Origin: Ruegeria sp. SCSIO 43209
GTDB lineage: Bacteria > Pseudomonadota > Alphaproteobacteria > Rhodobacterales > Rhodobacteraceae
Direction of reading: 5' to 3'
DNA: 64,000 nt
Assembly (NCBI RefSeq): GCF_019904295.1
Contig: NZ_CP065359.1
Coordinates: forward strand, 2,567,001-2,631,000
In this document: positions 52,813 to 62,193 of the stretch, in pieces
How positions within the stretch are numbered: position 1 is the first letter of the stretch
How the letters are laid out: each line of letters starts with the position of its first letter
Program-made: the position numbers and the translations under genes
The notes under the pieces: model-generated
Seen by the model: the letters and a program-made list of their open reading frames with translations, nothing else
Database searches by the model: none
Told to the model about the DNA's origin: nothing

Positions 52813-53199
52813 ATGGTTGCCTGGGCGAACTACAAATCAGAAGCAAAAAGCCGTGGTGCACTTGCTTTGGAACTCTACGTAGTACTCAGCACGCCTGCCA
52901 AAAAACCCGAAGATGTAAAGGCGTCGCTACCTGACCACCTGGCCTATCAGGCACAGCTTGAACGCGCGGGACAGCTGGCTTTTGCAGGGCCAATTTCTGA
53001 TGAGACTGGTGAGCACATGCAAGGAATGGGCCTGATTATCTATCGTGCTGACAGTCTTGAGGCTGCCCGAAAACTGGCCGAGGACGATCCGATGCATCAA
53101 AGCGGTGCGCGCGAATTTGAACTTCGGCGCTGGATGATCAACGAAGGCTCGCTGAGCCTTTCAGTTGGCCTATCGACTGGAACGAGTGCCCTCAGTTAA
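52813..53199 (+). CDS. YciI-like (YCII-related) protein
   Basis: 128 residues. The ferredoxin-like core reads LELYVVLSTPAKKPEDVKASLPDHLAYQAQLERAGQLAFAGPISDE with the His-Asp pair typical of the family, and GLIIYRADSLEAARKLAEDDPMHQSGAREFELRRWMINEG. GGAGG precedes the ATG. YciI relatives include dehydrochlorinases and lactone isomerases in ring-cleavage pathways, so an enzymatic role in this pathway is reasonable. Divergent from FAH and in line with gntR. Confidence 0.88.
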   Translation: MVAWANYKSEAKSRGALALELYVVLSTPAKKPEDVKASLPDHLAYQAQLERAGQLAFAGPISDETGEHMQGMGLIIYRADSLEAARKLAEDDPMHQSGAREFELRRWMINEGSLSLSVGLSTGTSALS

Positions 53200-53241
53200 G
53201 AGCAATCAAAAGTTTTGCCGCGAACAAAGGAACGGTCGGAT

Positions 53242-53907
53242 ATGGACGCCATGCTTGATACTGAGGGCAAAGAGACATCTGCCACGCATGGCGCGTATCG
53301 AAGGCTGCGCGACATGATATTGACCGGAGAATTACCTCCGGGACAAAAACTCAAGATCGAGCAGCTTCGGGGCCTTTTGGACACCGGCGCTAGTCCGGTT
53401 CGCGAAGCGCTTAGCCTTTTGACTTCGGACATGTTGGTCGAGCGGATTGATCAGCGCGGATTTCGCGCAGCACCAGTCAGCAAATGTAATTTCGAAGAAA
53501 TACTTCTGTTGCGCTGCAACCTTGAGGAAACCGCGTTGCGCGCCTCTATCACCAACGCGGATGAGGCCTGGGAAGATCGGCTTGTTTTGCGTCACCATCA
53601 TATGAAAAAGGCCGGCCAGAACGGCGCGCGTGACTTTGAAGACGCTCACAAGGAGTTTCATATGGCCTTGTTGGACAATTCGAATCTGCCGTTGCTTATG
53701 CGGTATTGCTCGCAGCTTTACGACCTGAACATTCGCTATCGCTATCTGGCGGCTGGCGGTTCGAGCTACAAGAAGCGGGACATTGCCGCTGAGCACCAGC
53801 AAATCTTGGACGCCGCACTGAACCACGACGCGGACAGCGCAACTCGGCACCTGGTTGATCACTATCGTCGAACAGGCGAATACCTGAGTAGTCAGATGGA
53901 GCCCTGA
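53242..53907 (+). CDS. GntR-family (FCD) transcription regulator
   Basis: 221 residues from the ATG at 53242; an in-frame TTG 27 bp upstream gives a longer form. Winged helix: AYRRLRDMILTGELPPGQKLKIEQLRGLLDTGASPVREALSLLTSDMLVERIDQRGFRAAPVS. The all-helical FCD ligand domain follows, with metal-binding His residues in HKEFHMALL and EHQQILDAAL. Probably controls the divergent catabolic operon and its own with yciI; the ligand is likely a pathway acid. Confidence 0.92.
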   Translation: MDAMLDTEGKETSATHGAYRRLRDMILTGELPPGQKLKIEQLRGLLDTGASPVREALSLLTSDMLVERIDQRGFRAAPVSKCNFEEILLLRCNLEETALRASITNADEAWEDRLVLRHHHMKKAGQNGARDFEDAHKEFHMALLDNSNLPLLMRYCSQLYDLNIRYRYLAAGGSSYKKRDIAAEHQQILDAALNHDADSATRHLVDHYRRTGEYLSSQMEP

Positions 53908-54242
53908 AATGCAGCGGAATTGGTTTCTGGGTGATCTATTGAACCAATTTCTGGAGCGTACTGAAATAGGCGTGGCCAAGATGACAAACGGTCCATTGCC
54001 GAACTATGCGAAGCGCTATTGTCTGCCGAAGGTGAAGTTTCAGGCTTCACTCTCGCGTCTACGATCCTATGGCGCTACCACACCCTGAATGATACGGAGA
54101 AACTAGACTTTTTTGTCTAGTTGAATGACCAACTTGAGTTGGATGCGGCTCAACTTTCTGCGACAGCCCGCATCTACGCCAGTGATCAAAGTGTCAATTT
54201 TTATCAAAGGCTTAGTGAAGTTTCAGAGCCAGGGCGGGATGA
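53908..54242. other. Gene-free stretch before the dienelactone hydrolase remnant
   Basis: No intact gene. The hairpin at 54101-54122 lies here. Short frames between 54121 and 54260 may be remains of the lost 5' part of the hydrolase gene, but I see no motif in them. Confidence 0.4.
54101..54122 (+). other. Perfect hairpin with T6 loop
   Basis: AACTAGAC (54101-54108) and GTCTAGTT (54115-54122) form an 8-bp perfect stem around six T residues. No T-run follows, so it is not a standard terminator. It lies just before a broken gene and could mark an insertion or deletion scar. Confidence 0.4.
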
Positions 54243-54587
54243 GTTGTGGGTTTCTTCTATGGCAGTGGTGTGGTCAGCGCAATTGCCGTGGCCTCCCCAA
54301 AATTGGCGGCGGGCGTGCCATTCTATGGTCGCCAGCCAGCAGTTGAGGATGTGGCCAAAATTCAGGCACCGTTGCAGATTCAGATGGGAGAGCTTGATGA
54401 GCGCAGCAACGCAGGTTGGCCGGATTTTGAAGCCGCCCTGCAATCCAACGAAAAGGTTTACCAAGCCTACATCTACGATAATGCCAACCATGGTTTTCAT
54501 AACGACAGCACGCCTCGTTATGACGAGGAAATGGCAAACCTAGCCTGGTACCGCACCATTGATTGGCTCAACACTTATCTGAAGTAA
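54243..54587 (+). pseudogene. Truncated dienelactone hydrolase
   Basis: About 113 residues equal to the C-terminal half of a dienelactone hydrolase: ELAAGVPFYGRQP-like KLAAGVPFYGRQPAVEDVAKI, the Asp segment GELDERSNAGW, and the His segment NANHGFHNDSTPRYDE. The nucleophile motif GFCxGG is replaced by GFFYGSG, so the catalytic Cys is lost. A TGA sits directly before it in the same frame, and the N-terminal ~110 residues are missing or shifted. It lies just beyond a ring-cleavage operon whose pathway could once have used it. Confidence 0.8.
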
Positions 54588-55289
54588 CTACAGTGTACGG
54601 CGAAGCGCGCATTGTGTTTTAATCGCTTCGTCGTAACCCTCAGTCTACCGGTGCCGATTCATTTTAAGCTCCAGTAATCTATCTTCCATGATCAGATAGG
54701 TCGAAAGGAACGCTTGGCTACAAGGCTTGGGAAAAAAGACATCATCGCTAAAAGAAGCCTTCATTGGCGGGGTACAAAACCATTGGTTGTTTACTAAAAA
54801 CGTCGAAACACGAGCGTCCTGTGGGAGTTATGTGAGGCGTTCTCTGGTTGAGTGGTCGACTCGTCAGAGTATAGCCTGCACAGTCACCTAAGCCTGAATG
54901 CTTGCTACTTAAGTTCGCCGGATATCCCTCTCACCTGCTGCGAATTTCCGCATTCCGCCCGAAGTAATCCCAAAAGATGAAGTTGAATTGGATACCTGAT
55001 GAAAGAAGTGAGGCGAAAATGGCAAGGTTTTGTCACTGGTGGCAGAACTATGTGTCGTTCACGCTTAACTAAGCGATTGATTTTACTTTAGCTGCCATTT
55101 CAATAGTGCACACGTTTTTCCATTTGCGTCTCAAAGTCCTTCCATCATGTCGGCTGAACTCTAAGAGAGTTTCCATTCAACTAAAGTGTGGAATACATCG
55201 AGAGAAAACCCAAAGCAAAGATCGCATCCTGAAAGCGATGTCATTCTTTTTGAACTTTATTTGTGTTCTTTTGTCGACTGCCTTCGCCA
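54588..55289. other. Gene-free stretch with repeat B
   Basis: About 700 bp, AT-rich in places. It carries repeat B copy 2 (54837-54857). No open frame is convincing and no stem-loop terminator for the convergent flanks was picked out. Confidence 0.45.
54837..54857 (+). repeat. Dispersed repeat B, copy 2
   Basis: GCGTTCTCTGGTTGAGTG followed by GTC. Differs from copy 1 at two positions. Surrounding DNA is non-coding. Confidence 0.55.
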
Positions 55290-57938
55290 CTACTGCAGTT
55301 GTAAAATATCCGGAACGCAGAGTTTTCTTTTTGCCGGCATTTTGTCCGCACCATCCGATCGTTTCAGTCGCTTGGGACCGTCTTTTACCTTGATCTTCGG
55401 CTTCGCTAGTGGGCCTTTCAAGGTCACGGGCCAGGGGCTCTTCGACAGAGGTTCGCCAATCTTGCGGGGCTGCAGGTTTAAGTCCAAAACCTTGCCCGCC
55501 ACATTAACACCGCCAAAGACGACGACTTGGACATGATCTGTCTCCAATGTGGTTTGTTTCGTCGAAATACTTCCATTTGAAATACTAATCGGTGCACGCA
55601 AACATACGATCGGAGCAATCTTTTGTTTCTCTTTGGTAAACACCCAAGGTAGTATCCCTAGCCCTGCCAGATCCAAAAGCTGGGTCTCGATCGAGCCGTC
55701 ACGCATTGAGACCGTGGCATTGCCGTTCATGCTGTTGGCAAAATGCTTAGGTGAATCGGTTCCGCCGGTCACCGAAAAATCTGCATAGATGGTACCGCTT
55801 GCACCCTTTTTGAAGTTCAGGTTGTGAAGAATTTCATCCAGCTGCCAGCCGCCTGCTGTGCCGGTCAGCGTGAGCAGATGCGCGTCGTTCGATAGATCCA
55901 TTTGTCCGCTGACATCGAAATGAGCACCTCCGTATTCAAAATTCAAAGGTCCGGCCTTGAGTTCATTTTCGTTGAGCGTCAGTCCACTCCGCAGACTGCT
56001 GATGCCTTTGGCGCCCTCTATGTGCCGAAGATCAACGTCGACATCCATATCCATACCGGACAAGAGAATTGAACGCCCAATAGGTTTAAGTGTTACGTCT
56101 CTTAGAGGACTAGAGACGCCAGATTCCTCAATGACGTCTTCCTCGTCGGGCTCTGGACCGCCAATTTTCCTCAATTGTGCAGCGGCCTGAACGATGGTTC
56201 GGATCTGATCTATCTTTATCAAGTCACTCTCTATGGAACCCTGTAGTACAGGATCACTCGTTGCATCATCAAGATCGGCCACAATTTGCAGGACAGAGTC
56301 GGCAACCTTGACTTTGGCATTCGCATCCCAATCGGTTCCTTCGCTGGCAAGGCCAATTTCAAAGATAGCCTGTCCAGTTTCCACCCGTTCAAGCGATAGG
56401 GCTTCTAACAGGTCCGCTCCGGAGGGGACTTCTACTTGAATTGCCAAGTCCAGGTTCTCGAATTTGAGCACATTTTTGACAGAGCCATGCACCTCAAGGT
56501 TCCAAAGTTCCGTTTCGCTTGTCTGGCCATCCAAATTTGTCAGCGAAAGCTGATTGATGTCGCCGTTCAAATGAAAGTTACCAGAAAATCGACCAAGTTG
56601 ATCATCCGGTCCCAGAAGCTCTGGTGAGATCAAGCTGCTTGCGGGTATATCCATTAACCCGTCGGCCGATATGCCTTGTAATTGCAACGCGTCTTCGACC
56701 GAACCGTCCAAAATGATAAATGGATCAGCAGGGTTCCCAATTCTCAAATTGATGTTTCCAACACTCAAGGCGCCTTCGGGTGTTCTGGAAAGCTCGGAAA
56801 ACTTAATCGGGGGCGGCCCTTCACCAGAGGTATCCAATGTGAACCCGTTGGTTTCAATGACCATTTGCCGCTGCGGGACCTGCCCGGGTACGCTATCGAT
56901 AACCATGTCAACTGCTATTAGTTTTAGATCATACCGCGACGCGGCTGGGGCGGGTTCAGCATCTTCAGGGTACAACCGAATGCGGGTTGTCAGGGATACG
57001 TCTTCTGGGTTTCCCAACTCTCCGATTTGTCCCGTCAGCGAAAGGCTTTGCCCACCATCCAATTCAGTCAATACAGCCAGGTCATCAATCCGGGCTACGC
57101 CGTCGACTGATTTGAATGTTGCACCAATGCTTCCTGAACCCTCCAGAACGCGATTGAGTTTCAGGATATCAAGAAGCTGACCAAGTTCGGCAACCTCTAT
57201 GGTCGTATTCACTTGTAGCCCGTTCTCTTCAGGGACTTCTTCGGCGGCAATCGCAATCTGTTCGAAGTTCACTGCGACCTGAAACGGGTCGTCCGCGGGA
57301 ATGCTCGCGTTCAGATCAAACTTCTCTCCATTTAGTGAACCAGCCCCAACCGCGGTCGCAACGTCGGTTTCCGTATCACGCTTTAAAAACAGCTCAGGAA
57401 GCTGCAGATCCAACACAAGCCCGTTTAGATCGTTCTGGTAAAGAACGGCAACATCGGTCAGGTCAATTTTTTGGTCCGTTAGAATTCCAGCCACAGACAG
57501 GTTTGCAGGTTTGGCCGGATCCCCGGCTTTAGCGCCCGTTTGGGAAGCGGACTGCCAGTTTCCGACACCGTCTTTGTCCGTGATCAAGTTGAGGTGAACA
57601 CCCGAGATAGAAAGCTCACTCAGCGACAATTTGCTGTTCCAAAGGTCGCGGGCAGAAATATTGAACTCAAGTTTGTCGATTGCCGCCAGATTCGCTTTGG
57701 TCTTGATCGCGCCGGGTAGTACCAATCCCGCTGCGGATACCTGCAGTTGCCGACCAAGGCCTAGACGCACTTCATCTTCTATTAACACGTCCTGACCAAG
57801 TTTCTTCGAGATCAGGTTTTCAACAAAAGTGGTTCTGAAAGAAGAAAACAACGCAGAGGACAGGAAAAGCCATGCCACAACAACCGCGACGAACGCGACA
57901 GCGCAACAAACCATTACACCTCTTGTGATGAACCGCAC
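55290..57938 (-). CDS. AsmA-family protein
   Basis: 882 residues from a GTG at 57938 with TAGGAG upstream. One N-terminal TM helix (VMVCCAVAFVAVVVAWLFL) anchors a long periplasmic beta-rich chain. The start after the helix (FVENLISKKLGQDVLIEDEVRL) and the C-terminal block (GTIYADFSVTGGTDSPKHFANSMNGNATVSMRDGSIETQLLDLAGL ... FGGVNVAGKVLDLNLQPRKIG) match AsmA and its AsmA_2 domain. AsmA-like proteins are bridge-type lipid carriers between inner and outer membranes. No linked partner; it stands alone. Confidence 0.88.
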   Translation of the reverse strand: MRFITRGVMVCCAVAFVAVVVAWLFLSSALFSSFRTTFVENLISKKLGQDVLIEDEVRLGLGRQLQVSAAGLVLPGAIKTKANLAAIDKLEFNISARDLWNSKLSLSELSISGVHLNLITDKDGVGNWQSASQTGAKAGDPAKPANLSVAGILTDQKIDLTDVAVLYQNDLNGLVLDLQLPELFLKRDTETDVATAVGAGSLNGEKFDLNASIPADDPFQVAVNFEQIAIAAEEVPEENGLQVNTTIEVAELGQLLDILKLNRVLEGSGSIGATFKSVDGVARIDDLAVLTELDGGQSLSLTGQIGELGNPEDVSLTTRIRLYPEDAEPAPAASRYDLKLIAVDMVIDSVPGQVPQRQMVIETNGFTLDTSGEGPPPIKFSELSRTPEGALSVGNINLRIGNPADPFIILDGSVEDALQLQGISADGLMDIPASSLISPELLGPDDQLGRFSGNFHLNGDINQLSLTNLDGQTSETELWNLEVHGSVKNVLKFENLDLAIQVEVPSGADLLEALSLERVETGQAIFEIGLASEGTDWDANAKVKVADSVLQIVADLDDATSDPVLQGSIESDLIKIDQIRTIVQAAAQLRKIGGPEPDEEDVIEESGVSSPLRDVTLKPIGRSILLSGMDMDVDVDLRHIEGAKGISSLRSGLTLNENELKAGPLNFEYGGAHFDVSGQMDLSNDAHLLTLTGTAGGWQLDEILHNLNFKKGASGTIYADFSVTGGTDSPKHFANSMNGNATVSMRDGSIETQLLDLAGLGILPWVFTKEKQKIAPIVCLRAPISISNGSISTKQTTLETDHVQVVVFGGVNVAGKVLDLNLQPRKIGEPLSKSPWPVTLKGPLAKPKIKVKDGPKRLKRSDGADKMPAKRKLCVPDILQLQ

Positions 57939-58304
57939 GCTTTTCTCCTAAGGTTCTGATTCCTTTCTTGGGCAGACTAGACCATTAAAGCATCATGTTA
58001 ATGGAATATGTGGCTTCTTATTTTGCTGAACCCTAAATGACCTTGACCATTTAGCCGACTTCTCTTGCGGAATTGGTCGGGCGGCCAAGAAACGGTTAAA
58101 GGACTAAATTTAGGATGTGCTGCTGATCCAGTTTCAAAATAGCTGGCTTGAAACGCGTTTAACGTTTCATAAACGAGCACATTGCATTAGCTTTGACGAC
58201 TGCGCCTGGACGCCCCAATTAAACTAGACGCGGTTAAAATGCTTCAATTTCCCACATCCATCTAATTACTGTTATATGTGAATTCTTCAAACGACGGGGA
58301 CACA
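57939..58304. other. Divergent intergenic region, AsmA / channel genes
   Basis: About 366 bp with no plausible gene. It should hold promoters for both neighbours; nothing more specific is recognised. Confidence 0.4.
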
Positions 58305-58631
58305 ATGAATTCGCTAACTAGAATAACACGTGGGATAGGCGTCGCTTTCAAGGACGGTAGAGTGAAAGGCCTTCTTGCCTTCACAGTCGGAATTATTTTA
58401 TGGGCCTCGGTCTTCTACCACTTTGTCGAAGGTTGGAGTTGGCTAGACTCGATCTACTTTTCCGTAGTGACAATTTCGACCGTAGGGTTCGGTGACTTCT
58501 CACCTGAAACTGCGGCGGGGAAAATCTTCACAATGGTGTATATCATTGTAGGCTTGGGTGTTTTCGTGACTGCGGCGACCACAGTGGCAGATACAATCTT
58601 GTCCCAAGACGACGAAAAAACGGACAAATAG
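58305..58631 (+). CDS. Two-TM potassium-channel-like protein
   Basis: 108 residues from the ATG at 58305, preceded by GGGGA; a GTG at 58278 would add 9 residues. TM1 (LLAFTVGIILWASVFYHF), a pore helix with the selectivity filter TVGFGD in SVVTISTVGFGDFSPET, and TM2 (IFTMVYIIVGLGVFVTAATTV) form the minimal K+ channel pore (Ion_trans_2). No regulatory RCK or ligand domain is attached. Four copies would make a channel. Whether it really conducts K+ is not shown. Confidence 0.88.
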   Translation: MNSLTRITRGIGVAFKDGRVKGLLAFTVGIILWASVFYHFVEGWSWLDSIYFSVVTISTVGFGDFSPETAAGKIFTMVYIIVGLGVFVTAATTVADTILSQDDEKTDK

Positions 58632-58811
58632 ATTATCCCAAATTAAGGCAATTTGAGTTCATGCGCAGGTATCAGTGCGACCGCGCATCTGAAGCCGTGC
58701 CTCGGATTCACTCGTACCTTCAAACTGATAGATGATCGCCGAAAACTCAAAAAATATACATATTACGTTTTTTGAGTGTATTGTTTGGAAAACAGATAGT
58801 GGAGGGATGGA

Positions 58812-59891
58812 ATGGAAAAGACCCAGGACGCGAAGATTGTCGACCTCGCGATACGATTGCTCTTTCTCGGATTATTCCTCTACAGCGCCCTGGTCATGGT
58901 GGCTCCGCTTGCAAGTGTGGTTATCTGGGCAACGATACTCTGCGTCGCGCTCTACCCGGCATTTGATTGGCTGCAATCCAAGCTGGGAGGACGTAAGAAG
59001 CTTGCCACAACAATTATCGTTCTGTTGGGCCTTGTTCTGACCCTGGGGCCAGTCGCAACTGCGGTGTCTGGTGCTGCAGAACTAGGGTCTGAATTCGCGG
59101 AACAAGCAGACAAGGGTGAATTGAAAATCCCCCCTGCGCCCGAGGGCCTCAAGGAATTGCCGTTGGTTGGAAATAAAATCTCCGATGTCTGGGGAATGTT
59201 TGAGCGCAATCTTGACGGCGCGCTTGCAAAATACGGCGCGCAAATCCTTGAGATCACCAAATCGCTCTTCGGAAAGGTGTTGGGCATTGGTATCGGGCTT
59301 CTTGGCTTAGCTCTGTCCGTATTGATTATGGGGGCATTGTTCAGCCCGGGGCCAAATTTGGTCCAGGGTCTTCAGCGCTTTGCCAACCGTGTCTTTGCAC
59401 CACGCGGCGGTGAATTCGTGACACTGGCAGGCGCAACGATCCGGAACGTTACAAAAGGCGTGATTGGCGTAGCAGCCATTCAGGCTGTTTTCGTTTGGAT
59501 ACTGCTGGCTTTGTTCGGGATTTCTTCGGCCGCCACACTGGCATTTGTCTGCCTCATACTCTCAATTATCCAAATCGGGCCCGGATTGGTTCTTATACCG
59601 GTAATTATCTACGCATGGAGCTCCATGTCTGGCGGAACTGCTTTGATCTTCACCATACTGGCCGTTCCAGTCATGATAATGGACAGTTTCCTAAGACCCG
59701 TGTTCATCTCAAAAGGCCTTGAGACTCCCATGTTGGTCATCCTCATCGGTGTTCTCGGAGGTATGATGGCGTACGGGTTGATCGGCGTTTTTATGGGGCC
59801 GGTACTCTTTGCTGTCTTCTATGAGCTGTTCAAGGTTTGGATTGATACCTCACCTGAAGCCGAGGGCACGGTTGAAGGTGCGGCGAAATGA
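58812..59891 (+). CDS. AI-2E family transporter (TqsA/PerM-like)
   Basis: 359 residues with eight predicted TM helices. Family cues: the N-terminal pair of helices, the long amphipathic segment with PPAPEGLKELPLVGNKISDVW, the GGEFVTLAGATIRNVTKGVIGVAAIQAVFVWILLALFGI stretch and the C-terminal LGGMMAYGLIGVFMGPVLFAVFYELF. The name comes from TqsA; many members are sodium/proton exchangers or exporters. Its last codons overlap the HlyD gene, so the three downstream genes form one operon. Confidence 0.9.
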   Translation: MEKTQDAKIVDLAIRLLFLGLFLYSALVMVAPLASVVIWATILCVALYPAFDWLQSKLGGRKKLATTIIVLLGLVLTLGPVATAVSGAAELGSEFAEQADKGELKIPPAPEGLKELPLVGNKISDVWGMFERNLDGALAKYGAQILEITKSLFGKVLGIGIGLLGLALSVLIMGALFSPGPNLVQGLQRFANRVFAPRGGEFVTLAGATIRNVTKGVIGVAAIQAVFVWILLALFGISSAATLAFVCLILSIIQIGPGLVLIPVIIYAWSSMSGGTALIFTILAVPVMIMDSFLRPVFISKGLETPMLVILIGVLGGMMAYGLIGVFMGPVLFAVFYELFKVWIDTSPEAEGTVEGAAK

Positions 59892-60952
59892 GGAAAACGA
59901 TATGGACAACCCTGGCTGTCATTCTGATTTTTCTTGTCTGGTATCTGGTCGCTGATCGAAAAACGCCATTTACCGGGAACGCCAGAGTAAAAGCTGTGGC
60001 CACCCAAATCGTGCCTCAGGTGACTGGAACGGTAACGGAAGTTTTGGTAGAAAACGGCCAAGTCGTTTCGGCAGGTGATGTTCTGGTTCGAATAGATTCC
60101 AGACCCTACGAAATCGAGCGTTCAAGGGCGGAAGCTGATCTTGAAGCGGCAACCCAAGAGGTGGGTGCGTCTTCGGCAGAGGTAAGTGCGGCACAAGCCA
60201 AACTCGCAAGGGCGCAGAGCGATCTGGATACGATGCGCATTCAGACGGAACGTGTATTTGCGCTCGAAAAGAAAGGGTTGATTGCCGTCTCAAAGGCCGA
60301 TGATGCACGAGGACAACTGGCAGAATCTGAGGCAAACTTTGAGAACGCAAAAGCTGATTTGGAAAAAGCGAAGCAAAGGCTTGGTGACGATGGGATTGAA
60401 AACCCGAAAATCCAGCGCGCACTGGCGGCCTTGGCGGATGCGGAATTGAACCTTGAATGGACCGAACTGCGTGCTCCGGCGACAGGTGTCATTTCTAATC
60501 TGCTGATTGCCCCCGGAACGTATGCGCGATCCGGTCAGGATCTTTTGACGTTTCTGGATGCAACCGACGTCTGGATAGAGGCGTATTTTACCGAGAACAA
60601 TCTGGGAAGAGCTTCAATAGGGTCTCCGGTTGATGTGGTGTTGGATATGCATCCAGGTAAGATCGTTCCGGGCGTCATTGAGAGCTTTAGTGCTGCTGTT
60701 TCTTTGAGTGGCGGTGATGAGCCGGGGCAATTGGCGAGCCCGCCAAGCACCAAGGGATTTTTGCGGGAGCCTGAAAGGTTTCCGGTCAGGATTGTTTTAC
60801 CCGGCTATGAAGCTGGAAGTGCCGAAGACGATCTTCGCTTTCAACTGAACGGGCAGGCCGATGTGATCATGTATCTAAGCGACAACTCGTTGCTGAACCT
60901 CGTAGGCCGCGCCTACATCCGCGTAGTTTCAATCTTCTCCTATGCGTACTGA
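59888..60952 (+). CDS. HlyD/EmrA-like membrane fusion protein
   Basis: 354 residues with one N-terminal TM helix (TIWTTLAVILIFLVWYLVA). The biotinyl-lipoyl-like strand VKAVATQIVPQVTGTVTEVLVENGQVVSAGDVLVRID is followed by a long alpha-helical hairpin (about 65-185) and a beta-barrel that contains LNLEWTELRAPATGVIS. This is the usual periplasmic adaptor of a tripartite pump. It overlaps the AI-2E gene and the DUF2955 gene. An outer-membrane channel is not in the window. Confidence 0.9.
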   Translation: MRKTIWTTLAVILIFLVWYLVADRKTPFTGNARVKAVATQIVPQVTGTVTEVLVENGQVVSAGDVLVRIDSRPYEIERSRAEADLEAATQEVGASSAEVSAAQAKLARAQSDLDTMRIQTERVFALEKKGLIAVSKADDARGQLAESEANFENAKADLEKAKQRLGDDGIENPKIQRALAALADAELNLEWTELRAPATGVISNLLIAPGTYARSGQDLLTFLDATDVWIEAYFTENNLGRASIGSPVDVVLDMHPGKIVPGVIESFSAAVSLSGGDEPGQLASPPSTKGFLREPERFPVRIVLPGYEAGSAEDDLRFQLNGQADVIMYLSDNSLLNLVGRAYIRVVSIFSYAY

Positions 60953-61952
60953 GGATCAAAGCTCTGTCACCCGGCTTGCGCTGGGTGTTACGGGTGTCTT
61001 TGCATTGGGCCTATTTCTTGGGTGGCCCCTTGCCGTTGTTGGGGCGGTGTTCACTGCCCTTTTCCTTCAAGCACCTGCGGCACTACCTTTGGCAGCATTT
61101 GGTAAGCTGTTTGTCTTCTCGATTGGATTGATGTTCATTTCGTTCCTTTTGTCGTCAATCTTCTCACCTTATCCACTTGTGTTTCTCATTCTGGTGGCCA
61201 TTGGAATAATCCTGTCTTTCATTTGGTCAGTTTCCGGTGCCGGAGTATTGCCGGGTGTCATCGCTCTCATGGGGGCGTTGATGATTCCGAATTTGGTGCT
61301 GCAATCACAGGATCTGGCTTTGGTGCTTGTGTATTGGATCCCGTTGAACCTGCTGTTTGCTGGCTTCGTATCGACGCTGATGTTCGTGTTGATACCCGCT
61401 GCACCTCAAACGGCACCTCAAAAGAAAGCTGCAGCATCGCCGGACTTCGACTCACATCGCCGAATAGTCAGGATGTCTCTTGTCACAGTGCCCTTTGCTA
61501 TGGCGTTCTTTATTTCCGGCGCTTCTGCTTTGTTAGTCCTGTTTTTTGTCGCCCTGCTGAGCCAGCAACTTGCGGCAATGCCTGCTGCAGGCAAAGCAGT
61601 TGCAAAAGCAATGCTGACGGCAAATCTACTTGGGGCGGCAGTCTCCATCATATGCTATGAAATAAACGTAATAGCTCCGGTTATTCTAACCCCCATTCTG
61701 CTGTGTTTTTTCTTTTGCCTAACACTCGGAGCACTTGGAAAGTCAAAAGTCCCGCTCGCCGCCGCCGCCGGTTCCGCTATTACAACAGCTCTGATTGTAT
61801 ATGGCGGTTCGGTTGCGCCCTTTTCAGACGAGGCTGACGTCAAGAGCATCACTCGAGTATTGCAAGTCGCCAGCGCCGCTTTCTTTGTAATTATCGCATA
61901 TGTCGTGGTGGATGAATTCTGGCCAGAAAAAGAGCGCCAGGCGACTCCATGA
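60942..61952 (+). CDS. DUF2955/FUSC-like membrane protein
   Basis: 336 residues with about ten TM helices in two blocks separated by a short cytoplasmic segment near residues 150-175. The arrangement resembles FUSC-type aromatic-acid exporters, which pair with HlyD adaptors, and DUF2955 in particular. The start overlaps the HlyD gene by 11 bp, so translation is coupled. As a set with HlyD, it likely forms an efflux pump; the substrate is unknown. Confidence 0.8.
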   Translation: MRTEDQSSVTRLALGVTGVFALGLFLGWPLAVVGAVFTALFLQAPAALPLAAFGKLFVFSIGLMFISFLLSSIFSPYPLVFLILVAIGIILSFIWSVSGAGVLPGVIALMGALMIPNLVLQSQDLALVLVYWIPLNLLFAGFVSTLMFVLIPAAPQTAPQKKAAASPDFDSHRRIVRMSLVTVPFAMAFFISGASALLVLFFVALLSQQLAAMPAAGKAVAKAMLTANLLGAAVSIICYEINVIAPVILTPILLCFFFCLTLGALGKSKVPLAAAAGSAITTALIVYGGSVAPFSDEADVKSITRVLQVASAAFFVIIAYVVVDEFWPEKERQATP

Positions 61953-62078
61953 AGTTAGTTGCGATAAAGCTTGGCGCTGAAACCAGCAGAGTTCCCAGTT
62001 TGACCGATTTTTGCAACCATCGCTCGAATTGCAGCGCCATAATAAACCGCGAACATTGCTGAAGCGGTTTTATGTCAA

Positions 62079-62099
62079 GCGATCTCTGGTTGAGTGATG
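62079..62099 (+). repeat. Dispersed repeat B, copy 3
   Basis: GCGATCTCTGGTTGAGTG followed by ATG. Lies in the 241-bp gap between the DUF2955 gene and the AraC gene. Sequence to its left (TTTTATGTCAA) also resembles the left flank of copy 1 (TTTAATATGAA). Confidence 0.5.
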
Positions 62100-62193
62100 G
62101 CCGTTCTGTGGAACAAGTTCGAAAGGCTGCCTCCTCACGGGACGAATGAAGCTTTCGCCGAAGCTGCGCCAACGTCTGCCTTCCCTTCGAAAG

